Positions 1 to 8,724 of a stretch of DNA of 64,000 nt are shown here, piece by piece (the stretch's first letter is position 1; each line of letters starts with the position of its first letter). This stretch comes from Levilactobacillus tangyuanensis (GTDB taxonomy: Bacteria; Bacillota; Bacilli; Lactobacillales; Lactobacillaceae). Position numbers and translations under genes: made by a program. The DNA lies in NCBI RefSeq assembly GCF_003946545.1, contig NZ_RHOA01000010.1, positions 1-64,000 of the forward strand. The letters run 5' to 3'. Under the pieces are notes generated by a model. The model was not told where the DNA came from, did not search any database, and was given only the letters and a program-made list of their open reading frames with translations.

Positions 1-75
1 TGGGTTTGATATAAATATCAAACCGCCCTACACATATTTGGTTTGTCGAAACAATGTTCAGTTTTCAAAGGTCTA
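1..75 (-). other. Leader of a 16S rRNA gene (rRNA operon runs off the left edge)
   Basis: Read on the minus strand, this stretch has the CTTTGAAAACTGAACA block that lies upstream of 16S rRNA genes in lactobacilli (boxA-like antitermination and processing region). It is followed by an AT-rich inverted repeat near 5-23 (TTTGATATAAATATCAAA), the kind of stem cut by RNase III during rRNA maturation. The 16S gene itself is not in the window. The call rests on this leader plus the two strong promoters just upstream. Confidence 0.7.
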
Positions 76-111
76 CCTTGTCACAACGTTACTCCCTGTG
101 ACAACTCAATA

Positions 112-141
112 AGAATAACATACCTTATCATTAGCCGTCAA
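112..141 (-). promoter_or_regulatory. rRNA operon promoter P2
   Basis: Minus-strand -35 TTGACG (136-141) and -10 TATTCT (112-117) are 18 bp apart, and TGT before the -10 gives an extended -10. It is the promoter nearest the rRNA leader. Confidence 0.65.
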
Positions 142-200
142 GAGAAAAATTAACGTTTATTTGTTAAGCAACACTCTGTGTCGCCGTGACAACGTTTATA

Positions 201-229
201 AATATACCAAGATTTGGATGATTGGTCAA
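201..229 (-). promoter_or_regulatory. rRNA operon promoter P1
   Basis: Minus-strand -35 TTGACC (224-229) and -10 TATATT (201-206) are exactly 17 bp apart, about 90 bp upstream of P2. Tandem P1/P2 promoters are usual for Firmicute rRNA operons. Confidence 0.65.
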
Positions 230-269
230 GCCATTTTTGTATAAAATTGACAAAAGTGCAAATAAATTA

Positions 270-309
270 GTAAAAGGGCGCCCACCATGCGGTGAGCACC
301 CTTTTTTTA
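270..309 (-). terminator. Intrinsic terminator after hslO
   Basis: An 11-bp GC-rich stem (276-301, loop GCAT on the minus strand) lies directly after the hslO stop. The minus-strand tail is TTTTACTAATTT, and a seven-T run lies on the other side, so it can stop transcription from both directions. It separates the housekeeping operon from the rRNA promoters. Confidence 0.85.
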
Positions 310-312
310 TGG

Positions 313-1200
313 TTATTTTGCCTGAGTTTCGGCCAAAATGGTCCGTAAATCATCTTCGGAAAAATGATAATGATTGCCGCAGAAATGACAAACGGCATCC
401 GCACCATGGTCCTCATCAATCATTTCTTGCAAGGCCTGTGGCTGCACTGAGGATAATGCCTTAGCAAACCGGTCTTTGGAACAATCGCACTTAAAGCCGA
501 CGGGGAGTTTCTGAAGAATCTTAACCTCTTCATCCTTAAAGAGAAGCTTCAAGATGTCCTCTGGCTTCTGTCCCGCCAATAACAGCTCTGATACCATTGG
601 CATCGCCTCAATGCGCTTTTCTAACCGACTAATCGCCTCATCGGAGGCCCCAGGCATGACCTGAATCATGAACCCACCAGCTACCTTGACACTATTGTCC
701 GGCTCTACAAAGACTGAGACCCCTACGGCACTCGGAATCTGTTCTGACTTAGCCAGATAGTAAGTGAAGTCTTCTCCCAGTTCTCCTGATACTAACGGCA
801 CTTGTCCCGTATAGGGTTGTCCGAATCCTTGGTCCTTAGTCACTGTCAGCATACCAGCGGTACCGACAGCCTTTTTAACATCAATTTTATGTTTATTATT
901 CAATGGTAAATTGATATGCGGATACTGGAGGTACCCCTTAACCGTTCCATCCGCATTCCCGTCGGCAACAATCGCGCCAACCGGGCCGTGACCATTGACC
1001 TTAACCGTTAAGGTCTCCTTCCCTTTTAACAGAGAGGTTGACAGCAACATGGTGCCAATCAAGGTCCGTCCAAGGGCAGCCGTCGCGGCACTCCAGGTGT
1101 CGTGTTTCCGTTGTGCTTCAGCAACCGTCTCAGTGGCATCTACCACATAGGCTCGAAACATTCCGTTATCAATCAAACTTTTTACTAAATAATCTGCCAT
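313..1200 (-). CDS. hslO: Redox-regulated chaperone Hsp33
   Basis: Cytosolic holdase chaperone (295 aa, normal family length) that binds unfolding proteins under oxidative stress. The redox switch is complete: Cys238 and Cys240 (CDC) and Cys271 and Cys274 (CHFC) near the C-terminus, which bind zinc when reduced and form disulfides when oxidised. The ATG start has an AAAGGA about 13 nt upstream, which is rather distant. It is the last gene of the leftward run after ftsH, an order common in Firmicutes. The ftsH terminator just upstream means it may depend on readthrough or its own promoter. Confidence 0.95.
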   Translation of the reverse strand: MADYLVKSLIDNGMFRAYVVDATETVAEAQRKHDTWSAATAALGRTLIGTMLLSTSLLKGKETLTVKVNGHGPVGAIVADGNADGTVKGYLQYPHINLPLNNKHKIDVKKAVGTAGMLTVTKDQGFGQPYTGQVPLVSGELGEDFTYYLAKSEQIPSAVGVSVFVEPDNSVKVAGGFMIQVMPGASDEAISRLEKRIEAMPMVSELLLAGQKPEDILKLLFKDEEVKILQKLPVGFKCDCSKDRFAKALSSVQPQALQEMIDEDHGADAVCHFCGNHYHFSEDDLRTILAETQAK

Positions 1201-1268
1201 GCTCTTTATAACGTCCTTTCGTTCATACAGTCATGCCCTACCATACCAGAAACCTTTGCATTTGCAAA

Positions 1269-1297
1269 CAAAAAAGGAATCGGAGTTATCCGGTCCC
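1269..1297 (-). terminator. Terminator after ftsH
   Basis: Minus-strand hairpin (stem 1276-1297, one mismatch) followed by TTTTTTG, just downstream of the ftsH stop. Confidence 0.7.
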
Positions 1298-1310
1298 TTT
1301 TCCTCACAAC

Positions 1311-3410
1311 CTATTCAGAATCGCTTTGGTTTGACTGGTCATCAACAGAACTTGCTGGTGATTCAGCTTCACTCGAGTCAGCGGCAGCTGATGAAGCCAG
1401 CTTAGCTTCGGTAGAAGCCTGGCGTTCTGCTTCACGCCGTTCCAACTCACGCTTGGATTCTTCAAACGTTGCTGCTTTTTCGCTTGGGAATTCGTTTGCG
1501 CTGTCCTTATCGGGCATCTTACCCGTATTGAACAGACTAAGAATTTGCTTTTCATCCAACGTTTCATACTTCAGCAAGGCTTCGGCAATTAACTTGTGTT
1601 CTTCCTTGTGTTCGTTCAAAATCTTCCGAGCAGTCTCGTGGGCTTCTCCGATGATTCGACGAACTTCACTGTCGATCAGGTTAGATGTGTTTTCAGAGTA
1701 TGCAGGCTGGTTGTAGTATCCGGCGCCAGCAAATGGTTGCCCACTGCCGCTTTCGAGTGCTACAGTCCCTAACTTGTCACTCATCCCATACTGGGTGACC
1801 ATGGAACGGGCAATTTGTGTTGCCTGTTCAAAGTCATTAGAGGCACCGGAGGATTCAGAATCAAAGATTAATTCTTCAGCCGTCCGACCACCCATTAACC
1901 CGGCAATCTGTTCCATAGCATCCTTCTTGGACATCAGCATTTGATCTTCACGTGGCAACATGATGGCGTAACCGCCAGCACGACCCCGCGGAACAATCGT
2001 CACCTTGTGGACAACCCGGGCGTCGTTTAAGACTAACCCAACAATCGTATGCCCAGCTTCGTGATAAGCGACCGTCTTGCGTTCCTGCGGACTGACCACA
2101 CGGTCCTTCTTCGCAGGTCCCGCAATGACCCGGTCTTCAGCCTCATCCAAATCAGATGCGTCAATTTGAGTCTTGTTACGACGAGCTGCCAGCAAGGCGG
2201 CTTCGTTCAACAGGTTTTCCAAATCGGCCCCAACGAAACCAGGGGTTTGCTTTGAAATTTCCTTCAAATCAACATCATTAGCTAACGGCTTGTTCTTCGC
2301 GTGAACCTTAAGGATTGCCTCACGGCCCTTAACGTCAGGACGACCAACTAAGATCTTCCGGTCAAACCGGCCTGGACGTAGTAAGGCTGGGTCCAAGACA
2401 TCAGAACGGTTAGTGGCGGCCATAACAATGACCCCTTCACTCCCCGTAAAGCCATCCATTTCAACCAGCAATTGGTTCAAGGTTTGTTCACGTTCATCGT
2501 GGCCACCGCCCATGCCGGCACCACGTTGACGACCAACCGCATCAATTTCATCAATAAAGATGATTGAAGGTGCGGCCTTCTTGGCCTGTTCAAACAGATC
2601 CCGGACACGGCTAGCCCCAACCCCGACAAACATTTCCACAAAGTCAGAACCAGAAATTGAGAAGAATGGTACGGCAGCTTCACCAGCAACAGCTTTGGCC
2701 AGCAAAGTTTTACCAGTACCAGGCGGGCCCTCGAGTAACACCCCGGATGGGATCCGGGCCCCTAACGCAACGAACTTTCTAGGATTCTTCAAGAACTCAA
2801 CCACTTCAACCAGTTCTTGCTTTTCCTCTTCTTCACCCGCGACATCGGAAAAACGAACTTTATTTTCCTTACTATCGGCAGGCTTAGCCTTGCTCTTCCC
2901 AAAGTTCATGACTCGACCATTGCCGCCACCTTGGCCGGCTTGGCCCATCATCATGTAGAAGAAGAAGAAAAAGATCAAGAGTGGTGCCACGTAAACCAAG
3001 AGGTTAATCCAGAAACCACTGGACTCCTCGGCCTTCGTGTTCACCTTTACATTGTGATTCTTGGCGGTCTTGTCAATCTCAGAAACCGTCGAGTTATTAG
3101 TTAAAACTTGGGTACTAAATCCAGTCACTGCGGTACTCTGTGAGCCACCGAGGCTGAAACCGGTGTTGGTCGAACGCTTTTGGGCGTCACGGTATTCACC
3201 GGTGATCTTGTAAACTCCACCAGACGGTTGAATGGAGAAGTTCTTGATCTTATTGGCATTCAAGTCCTTCACGAACTGACTCGATTGGATTTCTTGGGAT
3301 TGTGAATTGCTGCTATTTCCATTGAACATGTAAATAACACCAACGATCAACAAGAACATCACAATGTAAAACAGGCTGTTACGGAACAGTCCATTTCGTC
3401 GATTATTCAT
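1311..3410 (-). CDS. ftsH: ATP-dependent zinc metalloprotease FtsH
   Basis: Membrane-anchored AAA+ protease (699 aa) that degrades misfolded and regulatory membrane and cytosolic proteins. There are two transmembrane segments (about 13-30 and 134-155) around an extracytoplasmic domain, Walker A GPPGTGKT (228-235), Walker B IIFIDEID (283-290), the second region of homology near 334-350, and the zinc motif HEAGH (450-454). The C-terminal 60 residues are Glu/Ser/Ala-rich and low in complexity. The ATG start has AAGGAGG six nt upstream. It follows tilS-hpt, the conserved Firmicute order. Confidence 0.97.
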   Translation of the reverse strand: MNNRRNGLFRNSLFYIVMFLLIVGVIYMFNGNSSNSQSQEIQSSQFVKDLNANKIKNFSIQPSGGVYKITGEYRDAQKRSTNTGFSLGGSQSTAVTGFSTQVLTNNSTVSEIDKTAKNHNVKVNTKAEESSGFWINLLVYVAPLLIFFFFFYMMMGQAGQGGGNGRVMNFGKSKAKPADSKENKVRFSDVAGEEEEKQELVEVVEFLKNPRKFVALGARIPSGVLLEGPPGTGKTLLAKAVAGEAAVPFFSISGSDFVEMFVGVGASRVRDLFEQAKKAAPSIIFIDEIDAVGRQRGAGMGGGHDEREQTLNQLLVEMDGFTGSEGVIVMAATNRSDVLDPALLRPGRFDRKILVGRPDVKGREAILKVHAKNKPLANDVDLKEISKQTPGFVGADLENLLNEAALLAARRNKTQIDASDLDEAEDRVIAGPAKKDRVVSPQERKTVAYHEAGHTIVGLVLNDARVVHKVTIVPRGRAGGYAIMLPREDQMLMSKKDAMEQIAGLMGGRTAEELIFDSESSGASNDFEQATQIARSMVTQYGMSDKLGTVALESGSGQPFAGAGYYNQPAYSENTSNLIDSEVRRIIGEAHETARKILNEHKEEHKLIAEALLKYETLDEKQILSLFNTGKMPDKDSANEFPSEKAATFEESKRELERREAERQASTEAKLASSAAADSSEAESPASSVDDQSNQSDSE

Positions 3411-3517
3411 GTCTTGCCTCCTTACTCACAGTTCCCAGTTTTAACATAGGAACGAAAATTTGGGCTTTGGCCCTTTTACTAAATAAGATGTTATCACAAT
3501 TGACTATCGTTGACTAA

Positions 3518-4060
3518 TTATTTATCTGAATAGACGGAAGGCTTCAAAACACCGACGTAAGGCAGGTTCCGATATTTTTCTTCGTAGTCCAAGCCGTACC
3601 CAACCACGAACTCACTTGGAACATTAAACCCAACGTAATCGGCCTTAGCCTCAACCACACGGCCACTGGGTTTGTCCATCAATGTGCAGACCTTAATCGA
3701 GTTAGCCTGACGGTCCTTTAGAAGGTCCTCAAGGTACTTTAAGGTCCGACCAGTGTCGATAATGTCTTCAACTAACAAAATGTCGCGACCAGCAACGTCC
3801 GTGTCGAGATCCTTCAGGAGCCGAATGGTTCCAGAGGATGCCGTACCACCGTTGTAACTGGAAACATCGATAAAGTCGATTTCTGCATAAATATCCATAT
3901 CCCGAATAACATCTGTCATAAACAAGATGGCACCCTTCAAGACACAGATGATTAATGGGGTCTTACCCTTATAATCCTCCGTGAGCTGAGTTCCTAATCG
4001 TTTACAAGCTGCGGCGATATCTTCCTCACTGTACAGAACCTTTTCAATATCGTTATTCAT
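3518..4060 (-). CDS. hpt: Hypoxanthine phosphoribosyltransferase
   Basis: Purine salvage enzyme (180 aa) that joins hypoxanthine or guanine to PRPP to make IMP or GMP. The PRPP-binding loop [14 protein letters not shown] (94-107) is intact. The ATG start has AAAGGGG upstream inside the end of tilS, and the two genes overlap by 8 bp, so they are probably translationally coupled. In Bacillus the HprT, TilS and FtsH products are functionally linked; that is family knowledge, not seen here. Confidence 0.95.
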   Translation of the reverse strand: MNNDIEKVLYSEEDIAAACKRLGTQLTEDYKGKTPLIICVLKGAILFMTDVIRDMDIYAEIDFIDVSSYNGGTASSGTIRLLKDLDTDVAGRDILLVEDIIDTGRTLKYLEDLLKDRQANSIKVCTLMDKPSGRVVEAKADYVGFNVPSEFVVGYGLDYEEKYRNLPYVGVLKPSVYSDK

Positions 4061-5444
4061 GCTGTTCCCCTTTCATCTCATCACGCTTCAAAATTAGATG
4101 GTACGCTGTTGCATGCGTTTGCCGTGGCCAGACCGACCATTTGACTCCCGGTACCGCCAGAACCTCCTGCTTAGCTGTCACCAGCACCGATATTTGTGCC
4201 CGTTGATCACGTGGAATCTTCGCGTTGATCAGCGCTCGCCGAACGGACTGGTGATGACCATTCCGTAACCGTAGCACATCTGTCGGTGTCCAAGGACGAA
4301 CCTGCAAGGGTAACTGGTCAGGCGTCAAAGTCACCGTCTGCGCCACCTCCTCCTTCTGAGAGGCTGAGGCCACAAACAGCCCTAGCTGCCAACCGCGACC
4401 AATCGCATGGTAATGGTTTAAGTCTACCATAAATCGAAATTGTTCCACGGATTTTTCTCCGCTTTTTTTCGGTTGCCAAACTTTGAAGACCTGGTACCGT
4501 TTCTCCACGACCCAGCCAAGTCCCAACTTCACGGTCCCGGTGGGGTGTTGCCGGCTCTTTAACAATCGGAAGACCTGTTCCAATTTTGGCTTTTCGGTGG
4601 CCAGTGTCGGCTCAGCCTGTTTCAATACCTTCATTAAGATAATCGACTGATTGACCTCTGACTGTGATAATAGTTTCTCAACAGAACCGGTTATCGGGTC
4701 AGCCGCCGTGAGAATATTGCTCATAGCCGCCGTGATTTGTGGCTGGGCCAAATCCAAGGTCGTTCTCAGTTGGTCAGCGTAGTCTAAAATGTGGCGATCT
4801 ACCTGCGGATTCTCTTCCCGTAGCTGAGGCAAGATAACCTGACGCACCCGGTTGCGGCTGGCCACCAATTCCCGATTTGTAGCATCCTCATACCAGGGAA
4901 TCCGTTCTGCAACGGCGAAGTCGTGAAGCTCCTGCTTGGTCATCGTGAGCAATGGCCGAATCACCTGCCCCATTCCCAATGGACGGCTGGCTGGCATCCC
5001 AGTTAACTGATCCAACTGACCGCCGCGAATCAACTTTAACAGAATGGTTTCGACCTGTTCATCTGCCTGGTGGGCCGTGGCGACCCAGTCTGCCGATTGC
5101 TGCTCAAGCTGTTCCTTGAAGAACCGGTAGCGAAAGTCTCGCGCTGCGAGTTCAATCCCGTTTGCGGGATGATCGCCTATCGGCCAACGCTTGATCACCA
5201 AGGGCACCTGGTGTACGTGACACCAGTCCGTCAGAAAGCCTTGCTCAACCTCACTCTGATCTCGTAGTTCATGATTGACATGAACGACCGTTAATTGCGG
5301 TCGTTCGCTCACCGGCAATTGGAGAAATAGCGTCAAGAGGGCCATCGAGTCGACGCCTGTTGAAACGGCAACCAATCCTTTTTGGGTGGGATCATTCCAA
5401 CCATGAGCCGCACAGATTTCCCGAAACCGTTCAATTAATGACAT
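4053..5444 (-). CDS. tilS: tRNA(Ile)-lysidine synthase
   Basis: ATP-dependent enzyme that changes C34 of tRNA-Ile(CAU) to lysidine so that it reads AUA. The N-terminal PP-loop reads STGVDS (28-33), a variant of SGGxDS, and is followed by the HxADEQ-like segment [11 protein letters not shown]. The C-terminal substrate-binding region is present. The start is set at the ATG of MSLIERF because GGGAGGG lies about 7 nt upstream; the longer frame starting at 5477 has no such site. Product 463 aa. It overlaps hpt by 8 bp. Confidence 0.93.
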   Translation of the reverse strand: MSLIERFREICAAHGWNDPTQKGLVAVSTGVDSMALLTLFLQLPVSERPQLTVVHVNHELRDQSEVEQGFLTDWCHVHQVPLVIKRWPIGDHPANGIELAARDFRYRFFKEQLEQQSADWVATAHQADEQVETILLKLIRGGQLDQLTGMPASRPLGMGQVIRPLLTMTKQELHDFAVAERIPWYEDATNRELVASRNRVRQVILPQLREENPQVDRHILDYADQLRTTLDLAQPQITAAMSNILTAADPITGSVEKLLSQSEVNQSIILMKVLKQAEPTLATEKPKLEQVFRLLKSRQHPTGTVKLGLGWVVEKRYQVFKVWQPKKSGEKSVEQFRFMVDLNHYHAIGRGWQLGLFVASASQKEEVAQTVTLTPDQLPLQVRPWTPTDVLRLRNGHHQSVRRALINAKIPRDQRAQISVLVTAKQEVLAVPGVKWSVWPRQTHATAYHLILKRDEMKGEQHE

Positions 5445-5474
5445 CACATCGCCCTCCCGCTGAATTATCCCTGA

Positions 5475-5501
5475 CAAAAAAGGGCCGCACGAATGCGGTC
5501 C
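5475..5501 (-). terminator. Terminator after the S1-domain gene
   Basis: Minus-strand hairpin (5482-5501) with a TTCG tetraloop, one mismatch and a TTTTTTG tail. It lies just upstream of the tilS ribosome binding site, so it may attenuate rather than fully separate the downstream genes. Confidence 0.75.
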
Positions 5502-5521
5502 TCATCTCTTTAAAGGCGTGA

Positions 5522-6064
5522 TTAACTACGCCGGCCACCACGACCGCCACGCTTGCCTTCAGTATTACGCTTAATAGTTGCCAGGCGATCTTCACTTTGT
5601 TTCATGAAGCCTGACATCAAATCGTCAAAGCTTTCTTCATGTTTAGCAGCGTGATGCCCTGAAAAACGGCCATTTGCTGAACTATGGTGTTGTGCCCGGG
5701 GCCCGTTGTTGTCGAACCGTCGACCATGTTCCTGACTTGAACCACCATGATTAGCATTACTCTTACCATGAAAATCATGATGTTCGCTATGACTAGGCCG
5801 ATCATGATGTGGCCGGTCGGCTGCTGGATGGTCACTAGCCTTACGAATTGAAAGACCAATCTTACCATCATCACCAACAGTCAGGACCTTAACCGTCACT
5901 TCGTCCCCTACCGTCAAAACGTCATGAATATCCTTAACATATCCATCAGAAATTTCACTAATGTGAACCAACCCGGTCTTGTGGTCACCTAAATCAACAA
6001 ATGCACCAAAGTTCGTAATCCCGGAGACCTTTCCGGTAACTTTAGCTCCAACCTCGATTGCCAT
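5522..6064 (-). CDS. S1-domain RNA-binding protein (YabR/general stress protein 13 type)
   Basis: Small RNA-binding protein. An S1 OB-fold fills about residues 3-72 (ITNFGAFVDLG, GLVHISEI). The rest is a His/Gly/Asn-rich, low-complexity region ending in RGGRGGRRS. Such proteins associate with RNA or ribosomes; the exact role is unknown. The start is uncertain: AAGGAGG is 6 nt from a TTG (6070) and 12 nt from the ATG used here (6064); the family favours MAIEVG as the N-terminus. The neighbours divIC and tilS match the Bacillus divIC-yabR order. Confidence 0.85.
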   Translation of the reverse strand: MAIEVGAKVTGKVSGITNFGAFVDLGDHKTGLVHISEISDGYVKDIHDVLTVGDEVTVKVLTVGDDGKIGLSIRKASDHPAADRPHHDRPSHSEHHDFHGKSNANHGGSSQEHGRRFDNNGPRAQHHSSANGRFSGHHAAKHEESFDDLMSGFMKQSEDRLATIKRNTEGKRGGRGGRRS

Positions 6065-6098
6065 AAACAAGAAGTTCCTCCTTAAAATAAGTGATTTC

Positions 6099-6104
6099 AG
6101 TATA
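6099..6104 (-). promoter_or_regulatory. Probable promoter of the S1-domain gene
   Basis: Minus-strand TGTTATACT (extended -10, hexamer 6099-6104) lies about 25 nt before the ribosome binding site. No good -35 is visible. Confidence 0.4.
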
Positions 6105-6281
6105 ACACAGTTTTAACCAAACCCCTACGCCAAAACAAAAAATATCATGCGACGTTTCATTGAAATCAGGGGCACGAAAGCTGATTAAACTAACCTTCAC
6201 GCCGCCCATTCCCGAACCAGTCCGTCTGATTCAGGGGCTCAACTAATGAGAAAGCCATCACCGACCAACCTGGCTCTCACT

Positions 6282-6326
6282 AAAAAATCAGAAAACCGCC
6301 AGCCAAGAATCCACTGACGGTTTTCT
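6282..6326 (-). terminator. Terminator after divIC
   Basis: Minus-strand inverted repeat with 13-14 bp arms (AGAAAACCGTCAG and CTGGCGGTTTTCT; 6290-6326) followed by a T run (6282-6287). Confidence 0.85.
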
Positions 6327-6332
6327 AAGACC

Positions 6333-6743
6333 TTACTTGGCAGTTACATCGCCAGCATGGTCGCCTGGGAGACTATAGATCGTCTCACTGGACTTCGAAT
6401 AATAATACTTGGACCGAATTAATTGCCCAACGTAGTCATCATTGTTAAGTTGCTTAACCTGAAGCTTTAACTTCTGGCTCTCGGCCTTCGTGCGCTTCAA
6501 GTGCTGTTCACTCGTGGCAACCTGGCTATTCACGTGGCGGAGACTAGCATTCGTCCGAATGAGCTGAACCCCTAGGATCGCTGCAAAAATCACGAAAATG
6601 GCGATGATCCGCGTTGCCCGTCGCTTGCGACGCTTACCCAAAACCGGAGTATGCTTCACCGCATCCCGTTGGTGGCTAAGCCGACGGGTGTATTCATTCT
6701 CTAAGCGTTCAACTTTACTAGCTTTGGCTTTCACATCGGCCAT
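6333..6743 (-). CDS. divIC: Septum formation initiator DivIC/FtsB family
   Basis: Small bitopic division protein (136 aa from the ATG of MADVKAK; an in-frame GTG two codons upstream is closer to the GAGGAG). It has a basic cytoplasmic N-terminus with RKRRATR, one membrane segment (about 45-62, IIAIFVIFAAILGVQLI) and an extracellular coiled coil with QKLKLQVKQL, ending with the conserved DDYVGQLIRSKYYYS element. It pairs with DivIB/FtsQ and FtsL at the septum. The position between the S4 and S1 genes fits divIC. Confidence 0.9.
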   Translation of the reverse strand: MADVKAKASKVERLENEYTRRLSHQRDAVKHTPVLGKRRKRRATRIIAIFVIFAAILGVQLIRTNASLRHVNSQVATSEQHLKRTKAESQKLKLQVKQLNNDDYVGQLIRSKYYYSKSSETIYSLPGDHAGDVTAK

Positions 6744-6784
6744 CCCCACTCACTCCTCGACTTTTCACCAGATAATTTAACTTG

Positions 6785-6813
6785 AGTATAGCAAGTTTCA
6801 ATATGGTCGTCTA
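6785..6813 (-). promoter_or_regulatory. Promoter upstream of divIC
   Basis: Minus-strand -35 TAGACG (6808-6813), 17-bp spacer, and extended -10 TGCTATACT (hexamer 6785-6790), 40 nt before the divIC start. It is internal to the gene run. Confidence 0.6.
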
Positions 6814-6855
6814 GCTAGTTAAGCATATTGTAAAAGATTCGTCACATTCAAAGCG

Positions 6856-7128
6856 TTATTCTTGCCGGAAGTCTTGTGCATATTCTTCTTTGACGATGGT
6901 GTACATCCGTTCAGCATCATCCTTCTTAGTTGTCTCCAACAGCTCATTAACTTGTACCGTTAATGTTTTGTTACCGAACTTAATAACCAATTCATCATTA
7001 GTCACCACGTCACTCGAAGACTTGGCAACCTTACCATTGATCATGATCCGGCCCTTGTCAGCAATTTCCTTGGCAACTGACCGCCGTTTGATAATCCGTG
7101 AAACCTTCAAATATTTATCTAATCGCAT
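6856..7128 (-). CDS. S4-domain RNA-binding protein (RqcP/Hsp15-like)
   Basis: 90-residue S4 RNA-binding protein; the S4 fold covers about residues 1-60 ([21 protein letters not shown], quoted in part). The Bacillus homologue (YlmH-unrelated, formerly YabO) acts in ribosome-associated quality control with RqcH, adding alanine tails on stalled 50S subunits; transfer of that role is inference. The start ATG has GGAGG 9 nt upstream inside the end of the preceding gene, three bases away, so translation is coupled. Confidence 0.88.
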   Translation of the reverse strand: MRLDKYLKVSRIIKRRSVAKEIADKGRIMINGKVAKSSSDVVTNDELVIKFGNKTLTVQVNELLETTKKDDAERMYTIVKEEYAQDFRQE

Positions 7129-7131
7129 AAT

Positions 7132-8712
7132 TTATTTTCCTCCAATTTGGCCTAGTCGCTGCCAAAATCTTAATAATCGTTTAGCAAAGGGCAAGGTTAA
7201 CCATTCCCGAACGGTCAATAGACGCCACCATAACGCCACCGCCAAGAACACCAACGCCCCAACTGGAATGAGAACCAGCAGTCCCGCACCGTCTAGGAGT
7301 CGACCACTGGTCAGCCGCGGCCACACCGTTTCGCTAATCCCAACCAACCCGCGCAGACTGATCACCATCAACCCGGTGCAACCAATCAGTTTAGCCAAGA
7401 AGCCAGTCGTCCAGACGCCTGACCGTAATTCCACCGCGGAACCGTACCAGATAACCACTAGGGTCACCAAGAGACCGGCTACCGTGAGCCAACTGGCGCC
7501 AATCCCGCCAAAACGTTCAACCATCCAGTGATTGCCCACCATTTTCACAGCTAGCCCCACTAATAGGGCCACCACCGTTAGACGATAGCCATCCTGGCTC
7601 TGAAGCACACTGTTATAGGTCTGAATCAAGGTGGCTAAAACGATGCTCAACATGTAAATAGCCAGCATCGTGGCGCCTTGGGCATCCCCGAACAACAGGC
7701 GATCGACCCAGGGCATCAACGAGATTAAACCGGCCGCGGCCGCGGTAGCAATAATCAAGGCGATCCGCATCATGGTTGCCGTTAGCCGTTTAAAAGCCAA
7801 CGGCCGTTGCTGTCGTTGGGCCTCCGTTAGTGCTGGCAACAAGGACGTCGCAAACGCCACCGCCACCACTAGTCCTAGCTGGACCAGTGGCTGGGCGCGA
7901 TCATAGATCCCCTTCAGGCTCTTGGCCGCCAAATCAGATGCCCCGCCAGCCACTAAGCCATTCTTAACCGTAAACGAATCGACCAACTGGAAAAGCACCA
8001 TCATCGCCGTTAACAGGCACAGGGTTCCCCCCTCGATCAGCAGGCGCCGACCCAAATGAGCTATCGGCGTTCCAGTAGTTGCCACCGGTTTTCGCCAGCG
8101 TGGCAGGACTAAGCAGGCCGCGATGGCCGCAAAGGTCCCGCTGCTGAGGGTCCAGACCCCCATCCGGTAATCCGACCAACCATGATGGGTCGCCCAAGCA
8201 GCTGCCACTAAGATAATGGCCACCCGGACCAGCTGCTCCACCACCTGAGAACGGGCCGTGGGTAACATGTCGAACTGCCCCTGGTGGAGTCCTCGATTGA
8301 CCGAGAGCTCCGGCATGAGTAGAAACATCCACGCCACCATTCGAATCAGTGGCGTCAGTTGCCGATCACCCATTCCCGCCGCAATGAAGGGCGCGCCCAG
8401 CATTAGGCCAAGGAACACCCCACCGGCTAGCAACCAGACCCAACGATAGACTTGTCGAGCAATCTGCTGTTGGCTGGGCAGGTCAGGCACACTGGCAATT
8501 AATTTTGAAATAAACACGGGTAACCCACTCAGCGCAAAGGTCATGCCAATCCCATAGATTGGATAGACCTGTTGGTACACGTAAAAACCCGTGTTGCCCA
8601 CCATATTCTGAAAGGGCACCCGATAGACCGCACTGAGTAACTTGGCAATAAATGCCGCGATCGACAGGACCAGGGCCCCGCGTAAGGTTGTATTCAAATG
8701 ACGGTTGCCCAT
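7132..8712 (-). CDS. Polysaccharide/lipid flippase-like membrane protein (SpoVB/YabM family)
   Basis: 526-residue polytopic membrane protein with about 12-14 hydrophobic segments along its length, of the MOP exporter superfamily (SpoVB/MurJ/RfbX type). The N-terminal GALVLSIAAFIAKLLSAVYR pattern is typical. These proteins move lipid-linked cell-wall or polysaccharide precursors across the membrane; the substrate cannot be told from sequence. The ATG start has AAAGGAGG 6 nt upstream. It sits between mfd and the S4 gene, as in Bacillus and Lactobacillus. Confidence 0.85.
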   Translation of the reverse strand: MGNRHLNTTLRGALVLSIAAFIAKLLSAVYRVPFQNMVGNTGFYVYQQVYPIYGIGMTFALSGLPVFISKLIASVPDLPSQQQIARQVYRWVWLLAGGVFLGLMLGAPFIAAGMGDRQLTPLIRMVAWMFLLMPELSVNRGLHQGQFDMLPTARSQVVEQLVRVAIILVAAAWATHHGWSDYRMGVWTLSSGTFAAIAACLVLPRWRKPVATTGTPIAHLGRRLLIEGGTLCLLTAMMVLFQLVDSFTVKNGLVAGGASDLAAKSLKGIYDRAQPLVQLGLVVAVAFATSLLPALTEAQRQQRPLAFKRLTATMMRIALIIATAAAAGLISLMPWVDRLLFGDAQGATMLAIYMLSIVLATLIQTYNSVLQSQDGYRLTVVALLVGLAVKMVGNHWMVERFGGIGASWLTVAGLLVTLVVIWYGSAVELRSGVWTTGFLAKLIGCTGLMVISLRGLVGISETVWPRLTSGRLLDGAGLLVLIPVGALVFLAVALWWRLLTVREWLTLPFAKRLLRFWQRLGQIGGK

Positions 8713-8724
8713 GGTCGACCTCCT

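Noticed and set aside
6890-7531. 213-residue plus-strand open frame across the S4 and flippase genes
   Set aside because: It spans two well-supported minus-strand genes and their junction and has no ribosome binding site.
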